A stretch of DNA of 64,000 bases, from NCBI GenBank assembly GCA_026392455.1, contig JAPLCB010000011.1, forward strand, positions 291,664 to 355,663, read 5' to 3'. A model generated the notes under the pieces. That model saw nothing but the letters and a program-made list of their open reading frames with translations, searched no databases and was not told where the DNA came from. Below, one piece after another: positions 53,582 through 62,835 of the stretch. The translations under genes were made by a program, and so were the position numbers. The DNA comes from Propionibacteriales bacterium (GTDB lineage: Bacteria > Actinomycetota > Actinomycetes > Propionibacteriales > Nocardioidaceae). Position 1 is the first letter of the stretch. Each line of letters opens with the position of its first letter.

Positions 53582-54661
53582 ATGAGCATTGCAGCGAAGC
53601 GCGTCGTCGTGTGGGGCACCGGGGTCGTCGGCAAGATGGTGATCGCCGAGATCGTCAAGAGTCCGGCCTTCGAGCTGGTCGGCGTCGGTGTCAGCAACCC
53701 CGACAAGGTCGGCAAGGACGCCGGCGAGATCTGCGGCATCGATCCCACCGGCGTGATCGCCACCGACTCCGTCGAGGACCTCGTCGCCCTGGCGCCGGAC
53801 GCCCTGGTGCACTACGGGCCGACGGCGCAGTACGCCGACGAGAACATCCGGGTGATGACCGCGTTCCTGCGAGCCGGCATCGACGTCACCTCGACCGCGA
53901 TGACCCCCTGGGTGTGGCCGGCCATGAAGCAGAACCCGCCGAACTGGATCGATCCGATCACGCAGGCCTGCGAGGAGGGCAACTCCTCCTGCTTCACCAC
54001 CGGCATCGACCCCGGCTTCGCCAACGACCTGTTCCCGCTGACCCTGATGGGCCTGTGCGGCGAGGTCAAGAGCGTCCGCGCCTCCGAGCTCCTGGACTAC
54101 ACCGACTACGAGGGCGACTACGAGGACGAGATGGGGATCGGCCGACCGCCGTCGTTCTCGCCGCTGCTGGAGATCCCGGACATCCTGATCATGGCCTGGG
54201 GTGCGACCGTCCCGATGATCGCGCACGCTGCGGGCATCGAGCTCGACGACATCACCACCACCTGGGAGAAGTGGGTCACCCCCACCGACCGCCCGACCGC
54301 GAAGGGCGTCGTGAAGGCCGGCGACGTCGCCGCCATCCGGTTCACCATCAACGGCGTCTTCAACGGCCGCGAGGTGATCACCCTGGAGCACGTGAACCGG
54401 ATCGGCCTCGACGCCGCCCCGGACTGGCCGACGGGCTCCGGCGACGACGTCTACCGGGTCGACATCGACGGCTCGCCGTCGATCGTCCAGGAGACTGCCT
54501 TCCGGTTCACCGACGGTTCCGGTCGCGCACCGGCGGTGGCCGGCTGCCTGGCCACCGGCCTGCGCGCGCTCAACGCCGTTCCCGCGGTGAACGACCTGCC
54601 GGCCGGCTGGGTCACCGCGCTGGACCTGCCGTTGATCCCGGGCGTCGGCACCATCCGCTGA
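53582..54661 (+). CDS. DapB-like NAD(P)-binding dehydrogenase (amine dehydrogenase family)
   Basis: A protein of 359 residues with the N-terminal dinucleotide motif VVVWGTGVVGKMVIAEIV and the layout of dihydrodipicolinate reductase-like proteins often named NAD(P)H-dependent amine dehydrogenases. The centre has FTTGIDPGFANDLFPL, a family hallmark. In mycobacteria and rhodococci several such genes belong to sterol-related sets; here a KstR-like box lies just upstream. Substrate unknown; a true DapB role is unlikely, as no lysine genes are near. The ATG at 53582 follows the operator, while earlier in-frame codons would overlap it. Confidence 0.8.
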   Translation: MSIAAKRVVVWGTGVVGKMVIAEIVKSPAFELVGVGVSNPDKVGKDAGEICGIDPTGVIATDSVEDLVALAPDALVHYGPTAQYADENIRVMTAFLRAGIDVTSTAMTPWVWPAMKQNPPNWIDPITQACEEGNSSCFTTGIDPGFANDLFPLTLMGLCGEVKSVRASELLDYTDYEGDYEDEMGIGRPPSFSPLLEIPDILIMAWGATVPMIAHAAGIELDDITTTWEKWVTPTDRPTAKGVVKAGDVAAIRFTINGVFNGREVITLEHVNRIGLDAAPDWPTGSGDDVYRVDIDGSPSIVQETAFRFTDGSGRAPAVAGCLATGLRALNAVPAVNDLPAGWVTALDLPLIPGVGTIR

Positions 54662-54699
54662 ACACCCATCCGCCGCGCCCAGCGCTCCGAATCACCGCT

Positions 54700-54933
54700 A
54701 TGGAACCCGACACGATGTTCGCCAGCAAGTCGCTGCGCGAGCACTGGATCCGCGGTGCGATCGGGACGGTGCTCGCCGTCGCAGCATTCGCGCTGATCGG
54801 CGTCGTGGGACCGGTCTCGTTGCTGCTGATCCTGCCCGCCGGGATCGCGTGGCGCGGCTGCATGTCGTGCTGGGCACTGGGGTTGTCCCAGACCAGGGCG
54901 GCGTGCGCGATCCGGGTCAACCAGCAGCAGTGA
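54700..54933 (+). CDS. small two-helix membrane protein
   Basis: A protein of 77 residues (ATG 54700, alternative ATG 54715). A hydrophobic stretch IGTVLAVAAFALIGVVGPVSLLLILPAGIAWRG is best read as two short helices, followed by CMSCWALGLSQTR with a Cys-x-x-Cys pair. It lies 38 bases after the dehydrogenase gene and overlaps the convergent methyltransferase by 17 bases. No family named with confidence; the Cys pair could bind metal or take part in redox. Confidence 0.6.
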   Translation: MEPDTMFASKSLREHWIRGAIGTVLAVAAFALIGVVGPVSLLLILPAGIAWRGCMSCWALGLSQTRAACAIRVNQQQ

Positions 54934-55636
54934 GCCGGCGGTAGACGCCGTCGTCGCGCTGCTCCGGGGCGAGCAGCTCGTTGTCCCGGCCGTAGACCGG
55001 TGACGGCAGACCGCCTGCTCCGGCCGACTCGAAGCCGCCCAGGACCAGCTCGTAGCCGGCAGCAGCCGCACAGTCGGTGAACCGGAAGTTGGCGTGCCGG
55101 ATCACGAAGACCCCTCCTGGCTTCACCGCGGCCGCCAGGCCCGTCACGGTCCGCTCGAAGTCGGCGAACCGCAGGTACTCCTCGCACCGGGGCGGCGCAG
55201 CACTCAACGCACCGTGCCGGAACACCGCCAGCGCGAGCACCGCGTCGTACGACGCCGGCGTCTCCCTGCTCGCGTCGGAGGCCTTCACGACGGTGATCGG
55301 TCCGGCCCCGGCCACCCGCTTGCGGGCGGTCCGGACGGCGAGCGGGTTCGCGTCGATCCCGGTGATCCGCGCCGTCGGGATGTAGTCGCGCAGGGTCAGC
55401 AGCTCGTCGCCCGAGGAGCACCCGAACGACAGCACCCGCGGCTCGGCCGCCGTCAGCTCCAGCCGGACGATCCCGAACTCCTCGGGGTACCGGTTCGGCG
55501 AGGTGGTCGTGTACGGCTGGAAGAGGTTCTCCGGACGGACGAGCGCCGCCACCGCCGCCTCACGACGCTCGCCTCCCACGGCGAGTGCCTTCGCGAGGGT
55601 CAGTGCTTCGCGAAGGCCTCGGCGGGGTGCTGGCAT
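54917..55636 (-). CDS. class I SAM-dependent methyltransferase
   Basis: A protein of 239 residues from ATG 55636. The SAM motif is LSFGCSSGDELLTLRDYIPTARITGIDANPLAV (motif I and the acidic residue ending strand 2), followed by YDAVLALAVFRHGAL and the motif near GGVFVIRHANFRF. The acceptor is unknown. It begins 20 bases after the stop of the lipocalin-like gene and may be the third gene of that leftward operon. Confidence 0.82.
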   Translation of the reverse strand: MPAPRRGLREALTLAKALAVGGERREAAVAALVRPENLFQPYTTTSPNRYPEEFGIVRLELTAAEPRVLSFGCSSGDELLTLRDYIPTARITGIDANPLAVRTARKRVAGAGPITVVKASDASRETPASYDAVLALAVFRHGALSAAPPRCEEYLRFADFERTVTGLAAAVKPGGVFVIRHANFRFTDCAAAAGYELVLGGFESAGAGGLPSPVYGRDNELLAPEQRDDGVYRRLTAAG

Positions 55637-55656
55637 GGCGTCAGTCTTGCACCGGC

Positions 55657-56799
55657 TCAGGGGGCGTTGGTGAACCAGTCGGTGAACCCGGTCGGTCGGT
55701 GCAGGCCGATCACCCCGTGCTCGTACAGGCCCCAGCCGACCTTGGGCGCCTGACCGGCCTCGCGCCAGGTCGCCCGGCCGACGTTGTCGGTGAGCCCGAA
55801 GGCGACCCGGCCGGCGATCTGCGGGTCGGTCATGTCGTAGGTGACCCGCTCGGACCAGTTCGCGCCGCGCCACTGGCCGTGCGCCCAGTCGGAGTCGCCG
55901 CCGTACCCGCCGCCGACGTGGATCGCCAGCGGCAGCAGCGACTCGAGCTCCACCTCGACCTCGGTCCCGTCCGGGGTCCGGAAGCTGATCAGTCCGTTCA
56001 GCGGCGTCCGGGTGCCGCTTCGGTAGCTCGTCTTCACCAGCGGCCAGCCGAGCTGCTCGGTCCGACCGTCGGGCCAGACCCGGTGGCAGTCGTTGAGGAC
56101 CCGGTGCCCGTCCGGGTCCTCCTGGATGATCACGATCATCGCGAAGTCCTCGAACGCGATCGGCACGTACAGCCACCACATCCCGTCGAACGGCGGATCG
56201 GCAGGCGCACCGGCCGGCTCGGCCTCACCGACCGGACGGGCACCCCAGGAACGGTCCCGGGTGCCGACCCACCGGTCCGGGGTGACCTCGTAGGTCGTCC
56301 CGTCGATGACCAACGAGCCCTCCCAGGATCCGACCTGGGCGAACCGCTGCGCGTCCAGGATCGCCCGGTGCCCACCGGCACGCATGATGTGCCGCTGCTC
56401 GGGGATGGCGGGGAAGAGCCCCCGCCAGGTGATGTCCAGGGAGATGCCCTCGGTCTCCTCGACGACCAACCGGGACGTCTTCAGGGGTTCGATGACCTCG
56501 ATCCGGTAGTTCCCGACGTGCTGGTTGAGCCGGTCGCTGTCGAGCTTGTCGCCGAAGTGCAGGGCCGTCTGCTCCTCGCCACGGCGGATCAGCAGGAAGG
56601 CGTCCTTGGTTCCCAGGTTGGGGTAGTAGCCGATCCCGGAGATCAGGAAGATCTCCCCGGACCGGTCGTGGGCGTTCCAGTACGACCGGTCGTAGAAGTT
56701 CCGGTCGGTGCCGACGTACTCGATGGGCGCCGGGATCTGGTGGATCGGGTACTCGTCGAGCGGGAAGACTCCGGGCACGTTCTGGGGTACCTCAGGCAC
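55657..56799 (-). CDS. hypothetical lipocalin-like protein (DUF7064/CrtC-AttH-like, tentative)
   Basis: A protein of 380 residues from GTG 56799, with an 8-base overlap with the upstream gene. It is rich in beta strands and Trp, with GTRDRSWGARPVGE and MWWLYVPIAFEDFAMIVI, reminiscent of the two-lipocalin-domain families related to AttH/CrtC and DUF7064, where a RDxSWG motif recurs. No enzyme residues are recognised. The tight coupling to the PEP-synthase-like gene suggests a shared substrate, probably hydrophobic. Confidence 0.68.
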   Translation of the reverse strand: MPEVPQNVPGVFPLDEYPIHQIPAPIEYVGTDRNFYDRSYWNAHDRSGEIFLISGIGYYPNLGTKDAFLLIRRGEEQTALHFGDKLDSDRLNQHVGNYRIEVIEPLKTSRLVVEETEGISLDITWRGLFPAIPEQRHIMRAGGHRAILDAQRFAQVGSWEGSLVIDGTTYEVTPDRWVGTRDRSWGARPVGEAEPAGAPADPPFDGMWWLYVPIAFEDFAMIVIIQEDPDGHRVLNDCHRVWPDGRTEQLGWPLVKTSYRSGTRTPLNGLISFRTPDGTEVEVELESLLPLAIHVGGGYGGDSDWAHGQWRGANWSERVTYDMTDPQIAGRVAFGLTDNVGRATWREAGQAPKVGWGLYEHGVIGLHRPTGFTDWFTNAP

Positions 56800-59209
56800 G
56801 GGACTGCTCCTCGTTGTCGGCGACGGTGGTCAGGATCTGGACGGTGCCGCGGTCGCCGTCGACCCGGACCCGGTCGCCGGTACGCAGCACCCGGCTGGCG
56901 CCCTGGGTGTTGACCACGCACGGGAGCCCGTACTCGCGGGCCACCACGGCACCGTGCGAGACCGAGCTGCCGATGTCGGTGACCAGGGCGGCGATCAAGG
57001 TGAAGTACGGCGTCCAGCCGACGTCGGTGACCGGCGCGACCAGGATCTCGCCGGCCTGCAGGTCCTGGGCCTCGGTGATGGTGGTGGCGACCCGGACGGT
57101 CCCTTCGACCACGCCGCTGCAAGCCGGACGGCCGACGATCAGCCCGTCGGTGACCTCGGGCGGGGTCGGCCTGATCGGTACCGGCTTGCCGACCGCGACG
57201 TCCGGGAACTCCAGGCGGGCCTGGTAGGGCAGCGCAGCTCGCTGTTCCTGGGCGGCGGCGACCAGCTCGGTGACGTCGCCGGCCCCGACCAGGGCGGGCA
57301 GGTCGCGGCGGTCGAAGAAGAAGACCAGGTCCGCGTCGGGCAGCCTGCCGGATGCGGCCAGCTGCTCGCCGAGCAACCGGTAGCCCTGGCTCAACCGGTG
57401 GGCGACCAGCACCATCCGCGACTTGGTGGCTTCGCGGCCGCGGGCTCCCGCACGGGCGAGTCGAGCCATCGCCCGCAGCGCTCGAGGGAGGGCCGCGTCG
57501 AGGTCCGGGGGCGCCGGCCGGGACGAGGCCCCGGTCGCGGCACGGGCCCGGAGCATCGCGTGCATGATCGTGCCGAGGCCTTCGGGGTCGTCGCCCCACG
57601 ACGGGTCGCGCAGGCAGAGCTCGCGGTAGCCGCGGTGCCCGTTGGCGGAGAGGAACGCGTTGAACTCGGCACTGATCGGTCCACTGGCCCCGACCAGCCA
57701 GATCACGGCGTCCGCTGGTCCGAAGGCGAGGAATTTCTCGGCCAGGGCCTGGCCCGCGGCCAGCCGGGTGACGACGCCGTCGAGCTGCTCGAGCATCACG
57801 GCGCTCTCGACGTTGGTGGCTCCGGCCATCAGGGCCGACGCCTCGGCGCGGCCGTCGTCCTCGGAGCGGCCTGCCTTGAGCGCCGCCTTGACGACCGCGT
57901 CCTCGAGCACGTTCGCAGCGACCGCCGCCCGCGACGAGGACCGCACGTGGGTCAGGGTCGCCTCGTTGTAGAGCTCGACCCCGGCATCGAGCTCGGCGAG
58001 CAGAGCGGCCGGGCTGGGGGCCGACGGCGCTCGGAAGCCGGCGAGCTTCTGGTCCAGCCGCTTGATCGCCGTTCCGGCGGTCAGCGCGAAAGTGGACAGC
58101 TTGACGGTGTTGACGAGCCGGCGGCCGAAGGGCTTGGGCGGCAGCGGGACCAGCTCCTCGACGACCCGGCCGGCGATCGAGAGCGAGTACTGCTCGAGCG
58201 AGTTGCCCAGGATCCCCGAGCTGAGTGCTGTGCCCTCGGTCATGTTCAGGAACATGTGCCCGGAGAAGTAGCCGACCTGGAGCCAGCGGTCGGCGTGGTA
58301 GCCGTCCTGGAACCCGGCGACGACCTGGACCTCCTGCATCGCGTACTCGATGGCCCGGCCGCTGACGGTCGCGGTCAGAGGACAGAACGCACCCGGCATC
58401 ATCTCGCCGATGTTGCACCGGGTGTAGACGTGGTCGGGCCCGGCCAGCTCGGTGTCCATCGCGGCGAGGTCCCCGGGCAGGGTGGTGATCGGTCGGGCCT
58501 GGAGCCAGCGCAGGGTCCCGGCCTGGTCGACCGCCCACTCCAGGTCGAGCGGGTAGCCCCAGAAGCTCTCGGCGTTGCGGGCCCCGGCGGCGACCGCGTG
58601 CACCTCGTCGTCGGTGAGCGCAGGAGCTGTCGTGACCTGGCGTTCGACGATCACCCCGGCCCGGTCGACCTCGTAGTGGTCCGAAGCGGTCGACCCGTCG
58701 ACCAGCGACTCCCCCAGACCAGCGACCGCATCGACGACCGCGAGGTCGCGGCGCGCACTGGCCGGGTCGGCGGTGAAGACGACCCCGGCCGCGCGGGCGT
58801 CGACCATCTGCTGGACGACCAGGTGCATCGAACCGGCGATGCCGGTCTCGGCCTGGTACGCAGCGGCACGCTCGGAGTCCGTCGAGGCGACGCAGTGCCG
58901 GATCGCTGCGACCAGCGCGTCGTACCCGTCGACCCCGAGGACCGTCTCGTACTGGCCGGCGAAGGAGCTCGCGACCCCGTCCTCGCCGGAGGCCGAGGAC
59001 CGAACGGCGACGGCACCGCCCGCTGCCAGCGCCTCGAAACGTGCACGCAGGCCGTCGGGGAGCGCGTCGGGATCGGCTTCGGCGATCACGAACGCGGCCG
59101 GGACGGTGAAGCCTGCGGCGACCAGCTCGGCCAGACCGAATGCCTTGCCGCCGTACCGGGCGTCGACGATGTCGGAGAGCTCGACGATCGTGCTCGTGGG
59201 TGAGGTCAC
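56792..59209 (-). CDS. PEP synthase / rifampin phosphotransferase-like dikinase
   Basis: A protein of 805 residues from GTG 59209. The N-terminal ATP-grasp domain (1-310) has GGKAFGLAELVAAGFTVP, VAVRSSASGEDGVASSFAGQ and LQARPIT; a middle region of about 370 residues follows; the C-terminal swivelling domain has SSVSHGAVVAREYGLPCVV with the phosphocarrier His about 752. Order and length fit rifampin phosphotransferase, which lacks the PEP/pyruvate TIM barrel of true PEP synthases. It should move phosphate from ATP via His to an acceptor bound by the middle domain. Acceptor unknown. Divergent from TetR. Confidence 0.85.
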   Translation of the reverse strand: MTSPTSTIVELSDIVDARYGGKAFGLAELVAAGFTVPAAFVIAEADPDALPDGLRARFEALAAGGAVAVRSSASGEDGVASSFAGQYETVLGVDGYDALVAAIRHCVASTDSERAAAYQAETGIAGSMHLVVQQMVDARAAGVVFTADPASARRDLAVVDAVAGLGESLVDGSTASDHYEVDRAGVIVERQVTTAPALTDDEVHAVAAGARNAESFWGYPLDLEWAVDQAGTLRWLQARPITTLPGDLAAMDTELAGPDHVYTRCNIGEMMPGAFCPLTATVSGRAIEYAMQEVQVVAGFQDGYHADRWLQVGYFSGHMFLNMTEGTALSSGILGNSLEQYSLSIAGRVVEELVPLPPKPFGRRLVNTVKLSTFALTAGTAIKRLDQKLAGFRAPSAPSPAALLAELDAGVELYNEATLTHVRSSSRAAVAANVLEDAVVKAALKAGRSEDDGRAEASALMAGATNVESAVMLEQLDGVVTRLAAGQALAEKFLAFGPADAVIWLVGASGPISAEFNAFLSANGHRGYRELCLRDPSWGDDPEGLGTIMHAMLRARAATGASSRPAPPDLDAALPRALRAMARLARAGARGREATKSRMVLVAHRLSQGYRLLGEQLAASGRLPDADLVFFFDRRDLPALVGAGDVTELVAAAQEQRAALPYQARLEFPDVAVGKPVPIRPTPPEVTDGLIVGRPACSGVVEGTVRVATTITEAQDLQAGEILVAPVTDVGWTPYFTLIAALVTDIGSSVSHGAVVAREYGLPCVVNTQGASRVLRTGDRVRVDGDRGTVQILTTVADNEEQSRA

Positions 59210-59236
59210 GGCAGTTACGTTACACTCGTCACGGAT

Positions 59237-59839
59237 ATGGCGAAGCAGAATTCCGCGGGCGATCTCGTCGGCGGCAGACCCCGGGACGAGCGCATCGACA
59301 GCGCGGTACTCGCGGCTGCGGCCGCGCTCCTCGCCGAGGTCGGGTACGCCGACCTGACCGTCGCGGCGATCGCCGAGCGGGCCGGCACCTCACGCCCGGC
59401 CGTGTACCGGCGCTGGCCGAGCAAGGCCCACCTGGTGCACGAGGCCGCGTTCGGCGGCAACGCCACCGGCGGCGCCCCCGGGACGGGCTCGTTCGCCGGC
59501 GACATCCGCGAGCTCGTCCGCCGCACCGCCGACCTGCTGACCACCCCGCTGGCCCGGGTCGCCGTACCGGGCCTGATCGCCGAGGCCGCGCACGACCCGG
59601 TGCTGCACCAGCGCCTGCTCGAACGCTTCGCCACCCAGGGCTGGGGCGGGCTGGAGGCCCACCTGACCGACGCCCGCGAGCGCGGCGACCTCGCTGCGGA
59701 CGTGGACGCGACCCAGATGCTGGAGATGGTCATCGGCGCCGCGCTCGCCGCGACCCTGGTCCGCGGCCCGGACAACCTTGACGACGCCTGGGTGGACGCG
59801 ACGACGCGGATCCTGCTGCGCGGGGTGCAGGCCGGCTAG
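59237..59839 (+). CDS. TetR family transcriptional regulator
   Basis: A protein of 200 residues. N-terminal helix-turn-helix: AALLAEVGYADLTVAAIAERAGTSRPAVYRRWPSKAHLVHEAAF. The C-terminal part is of the TetR_C ligand-binding type. The gap to the divergent dikinase gene is 27 bases and includes TACACT (59221-59226), a possible -10 box, so the transcript would be nearly leaderless. It likely represses both directions. Confidence 0.9.
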   Translation: MAKQNSAGDLVGGRPRDERIDSAVLAAAAALLAEVGYADLTVAAIAERAGTSRPAVYRRWPSKAHLVHEAAFGGNATGGAPGTGSFAGDIRELVRRTADLLTTPLARVAVPGLIAEAAHDPVLHQRLLERFATQGWGGLEAHLTDARERGDLAADVDATQMLEMVIGAALAATLVRGPDNLDDAWVDATTRILLRGVQAG

Positions 59840-59847
59840 AAGGACAG

Positions 59848-59881
59848 AAGGCCCCCGACCTGGCGAGAGGTCGAGGGCCTT
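59848..59881. terminator. bidirectional hairpin terminator between tetR and tRNA-Tyr
   Basis: Arms 59848-59861 and 59868-59881 pair at 13 of 14 positions (mismatch 59855/59874) around the 6-base loop GGCGAG. It follows the tetR stop by 8 bases on one strand and the tRNA 3' end by 4 bases on the other. Confidence 0.8.
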
Positions 59882-59885
59882 GCTG

Positions 59886-59966
59886 TGGCAGGTGAAGGAT
59901 TCGAACCTTCGAAGCTTTCGCGACGGATTTACAGTCCGTTCCCATTGGCCGCTCGGGCAACCTGCC
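59886..59966 (-). tRNA. tRNA-Tyr (anticodon GTA)
   Basis: Reading the minus strand, GGCAGGT at the 5' end pairs with ACCTGCC at the 3' end (7 base pairs), discriminator A. The anticodon stem-loop CGGACTGTAAATCCG gives GTA. The variable arm GCGAAAGC forms a stem, as in class II bacterial tRNA-Tyr, and the T arm is GAAGGTTCGAATCCTTC. CCA is not encoded. Length 81 bases. Confidence 0.96.
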
Positions 59967-60066
59967 GATGCTGCGTTCCGACCGGACGTGTCCGGGGTGA
60001 TCAGCGCAGACGACGATAACGCACCAGTGGCCACGAGTTCCAATCAGGTCCGGCTAGGGTTGGCCC

Positions 60067-60555
60067 ATGGCTGATTCCTCCTTCGACATCGTGAGCAAGC
60101 TCGACCGCCAGGAGGTCGACAACGCCCTCTCCCAGGCGGCCAAGGAGCTCGCCCAGCGCTACGACTTCAAGGGCACCGGCGCCGAGATCAAGTGGTCCGG
60201 CGACGTCATCGAGATCTCCGCGAGCGCGGACGACCGCGCCTCGGCGGTGCTCGAGGTCTTCAAGGAGAAGCTGATCAAGCGTCAGCAGTCGCTGAAGATC
60301 CTGGACGCCTCCGAGCCGCGCGCGTCGGGCCGCGAGTCGAAGATCACGATCACCCTCAAGGAGGGCATCTCGTCGGAGGACGCCAAGAAGCTCGGCAAGC
60401 TGATCCGCGACGAGGGCCCCAAGAGCGTCAAGGCGCAGATCCAGGGCGACGAGCTCCGGGTCTCCTCCAAGAGTCGCGATGACCTGCAGGCCGTCCAGCA
60501 GCTGGTCAGCAGTCAGGACCTCGACTTCGCGGTGCAGTTCACCAACCGTCGCTGA
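60067..60555 (+). CDS. YajQ family cyclic di-GMP/nucleotide-binding protein
   Basis: A protein of 162 residues, full length for the family: starts [21 protein letters not shown], with [11 protein letters not shown] and the C-terminal [27 protein letters not shown]. YajQ proteins have two RRM-like domains; some bind cyclic di-GMP and act with transcription factors, and for most the role is unknown. Its stop overlaps the next start as TGATG. Confidence 0.95.
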   Translation: MADSSFDIVSKLDRQEVDNALSQAAKELAQRYDFKGTGAEIKWSGDVIEISASADDRASAVLEVFKEKLIKRQQSLKILDASEPRASGRESKITITLKEGISSEDAKKLGKLIRDEGPKSVKAQIQGDELRVSSKSRDDLQAVQQLVSSQDLDFAVQFTNRR

Positions 60556-61022
60556 TGCCGCAGTCCCGCCCCAGCGCCAGCGTCGTGATCGACGCTCCCC
60601 TGGAGACCGTCTGGGCCGTGATGATGGACGTCGGCGCGTACGGCGACTGGAATCCGTTCTGCTACCGCGCCGACTGCCCCACCCCGCCGAAGGTCGGTGA
60701 CCCGATCAAGCTCTACGTCCGTTGGGCGAACGGGAAGACCCAGACCTCGCCGGAGCGGATCAGCGTCGTCGAGCCCCCGTACGACGACCACGGCACCACC
60801 CGCGCGACCTTGGCCTACGTCTACGAGGGCCTGCCCAGCAAGCTCGGCCTGGTCAAGGGGACCCGGCTGCAACGGCTCGCCCAGGTACCCGGCGGGCCGA
60901 CGACGTACGACACCGTCGAGGAATTCTCCGGACCGCTGGTCGCCCTCGCCGGCCCGGGCCGGGTCGCCGAAGGCTTCCAGCGTCACGCAGATGCGCTGAA
61001 GCTCCGCTCGGAGTCCCGCTAG
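60555..61022 (+). CDS. SRPBCC family protein
   Basis: A protein of 155 residues with the START-like pattern [35 protein letters not shown] and the C-terminal helix [16 protein letters not shown]. It is translationally coupled to yajQ. It probably binds a hydrophobic ligand. Its TAG stop overlaps the cysA stop on CTAG. Confidence 0.82.
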   Translation: MPQSRPSASVVIDAPLETVWAVMMDVGAYGDWNPFCYRADCPTPPKVGDPIKLYVRWANGKTQTSPERISVVEPPYDDHGTTRATLAYVYEGLPSKLGLVKGTRLQRLAQVPGGPTTYDTVEEFSGPLVALAGPGRVAEGFQRHADALKLRSESR

Positions 61023-61990
61023 GGCACCGGCACCGCCGCGGCAGCATGGGTCGGCGACAGCCAGACGTCGATCCCGTCGCTCAGCCCCAGCGAACGCTGG
61101 TGCGCCCGGGTCACCGTCACGGTGACCTCCTCGTGGTCCGCGTCGAGCAGCTCGACGGTCAGCCGGACCTCGAACCCGACGCGGAGCTCGCGCACGATAC
61201 GGGCCGGGATCGAGCCCTCGATCCCGGGGTGCGTGAAGACGTCGATGTCGTGCGGCCGGTAGAGGGTCCCGTCGAGGATCGTGGTGGGACCGAGGAAGCT
61301 CATCACGAAGTCGTTCGCCGGGGAGTCGTAGAGCGTGTCCGGGCTGCCGACCTGCTCGACCCGACCCTCGTTGATCACCACGATCTCGTCGGAGACCTCC
61401 AGGGCCTCCTCCTGGTCGTGGGTCACGAAGACCGTGGTGACGTGCACCTCGTCGTGCAGCCGACGCAACCAGTCGCGCAGCTCCTTGCGGACCTTGGCGT
61501 CCAGCGCGCCGAACGGCTCGTCGAGCAGCAGCACCGACGGCTCGACCGCGAGCGCCCGCGCCAGCGCCATCCGCTGCCGCTGGCCGCCCGAGAGCTGGGA
61601 CGGCAGCCGGTGGCCGAACTGCTCCAGGTGGACCAGCTCGAGGAGCTCGGCGACCCGGTCCTTGATCTCGTCCTTGGGCCGCTTGCGGATCTCCAGGCCG
61701 AACGCGATGTTCTTCGCCACCGACATGTGCTTGAACGCCGCGTAGTGCTGGAAGACGAACCCGACGTTGCGCTTCTGCACCGGCAGCTGGGTCGCGTCGG
61801 TGCCCTCGATCTCGACCGAGCCGGAGTCCGCGGACTCCAGCCCCGCGATGATCCGCAGCAGCGTGGTCTTGCCGCCACCACTGGGACCCAGCAGGGCAGT
61901 CAGCTGACCGGTCGGGATGGACACGTTCACGTTCTCGAGCGCGACGAAGTTGCCGAAGCGCTTGTTGATGTTCTTGACCTCGATGCTCAT
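61019..61990 (-). CDS. cysA: sulfate/thiosulfate ABC transporter ATP-binding protein
   Basis: A protein of 323 residues. Walker [11 protein letters not shown]-loop FVFQHYAAF, signature [15 protein letters not shown], Walker [13 protein letters not shown] and switch His in VTHDQEEA. The C-terminal TOBE-like domain contains [11 protein letters not shown]. It is the last gene of binding protein-cysT-cysW-cysA, with ATGA overlap to cysW, and powers sulfate or thiosulfate uptake at the inner membrane. Confidence 0.93.
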   Translation of the reverse strand: MSIEVKNINKRFGNFVALENVNVSIPTGQLTALLGPSGGGKTTLLRIIAGLESADSGSVEIEGTDATQLPVQKRNVGFVFQHYAAFKHMSVAKNIAFGLEIRKRPKDEIKDRVAELLELVHLEQFGHRLPSQLSGGQRQRMALARALAVEPSVLLLDEPFGALDAKVRKELRDWLRRLHDEVHVTTVFVTHDQEEALEVSDEIVVINEGRVEQVGSPDTLYDSPANDFVMSFLGPTTILDGTLYRPHDIDVFTHPGIEGSIPARIVRELRVGFEVRLTVELLDADHEEVTVTVTRAHQRSLGLSDGIDVWLSPTHAAAAVPVP

Positions 61991-62835
61991 GAAGCTGCCC
62001 CTTCCGCAGAAGCATGGCGGGCCACCCGGGCCCGGATGATGAAGACGACGACGATGGCGAGCACCGAGACGCTGGCCAGCAGGAACGAGAGCGCGTAGGC
62101 CCCCTGCTGGTCGAAGTTCAGGTACTTCTCCTCCACCGCGAGGGTGGTGGTCCGGGTCTCCCCCAGGACGTTTCCGGAGACGACCTTGACCGCCCCGAAC
62201 TCACCGAGCGATCGGGCCAGCGTGAGCACGATCCCGTAGACCACGGCCCACTTGATGCTCGGCAGCGTGATCCGCCAGAAGGTCTGCCAGCCGCTCGCGC
62301 CGAGGCTGCTGGCCGCTTGCTCCTGCTCGGTCCCGATCTCCTGGAGCACCGGCACCACCTCCCGGATCACCAGCGGCAACGACACGAACGCCGTCGCCAT
62401 GATGATCCCGGGGGTCGCGAAGATGACCTGGAAACCCCAGCCCTCCAACGTGGGACCGAACCAGCCGTCGCGGCCGGCGTACACCAGCAGCAGGGCGAGT
62501 CCGACCACGATCGGGGAGACCGAGAGCGGCAGGTCGATCAGTGCACTGAGGATGCGCTTGCCGGGGAACTGGTAGCGGACCAGCAACAACGAGACCACCA
62601 CGCCGAAGACGGTGTTGATCACGGTGGCGACGACCGCGGCCGTCGCACTGAGCTGGAGCGCGTGCACCAGGTCGGGGTCGTCGAAGATCCCGGTCAGGGA
62701 GGCCGTACCGCCCTCGAAGGTGTTCGTGACGACCAGGGCGACCGGCCAGGCGACCAGCAGCAGCAGGTAGGTGATCACGAACAGCCGAAGCACGTAGGTC
62801 ACAGTGCCCTTGCGACCCTTCCTCGGGCTAGCCAC
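61987..62835 (-). CDS. cysW: sulfate ABC transporter permease CysW
   Basis: A protein of 282 residues from GTG 62835, which overlaps cysT by 8 bases. Six membrane helices; the ATPase-contact loop is [24 protein letters not shown], and [14 protein letters not shown] is typical of CysW. It forms the channel with CysT. Confidence 0.93.
   Translation of the reverse strand: MASPRKGRKGTVTYVLRLFVITYLLLLVAWPVALVVTNTFEGGTASLTGIFDDPDLVHALQLSATAAVVATVINTVFGVVVSLLLVRYQFPGKRILSALIDLPLSVSPIVVGLALLLVYAGRDGWFGPTLEGWGFQVIFATPGIIMATAFVSLPLVIREVVPVLQEIGTEQEQAASSLGASGWQTFWRITLPSIKWAVVYGIVLTLARSLGEFGAVKVVSGNVLGETRTTTLAVEEKYLNFDQQGAYALSFLLASVSVLAIVVVFIIRARVARHASAEGAAS

Noticed and set aside
40191..54661. Steroid ring-degradation cluster
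   Set aside because: No KstD, KshA/B, HsaA-D or related ring-cleavage genes are present; only side-chain-type enzymes and a KstR-like box are seen.
56708..59203. 831-codon open frame on the plus strand
   Set aside because: Mirror of the dikinase gene; no motifs, while the minus strand has the full ATP-grasp and phospho-His sequence.
56792..59209. Annotation as a true phosphoenolpyruvate synthase
   Set aside because: The C-terminal TIM barrel that binds PEP/pyruvate is missing; the protein ends just after the phospho-His domain.
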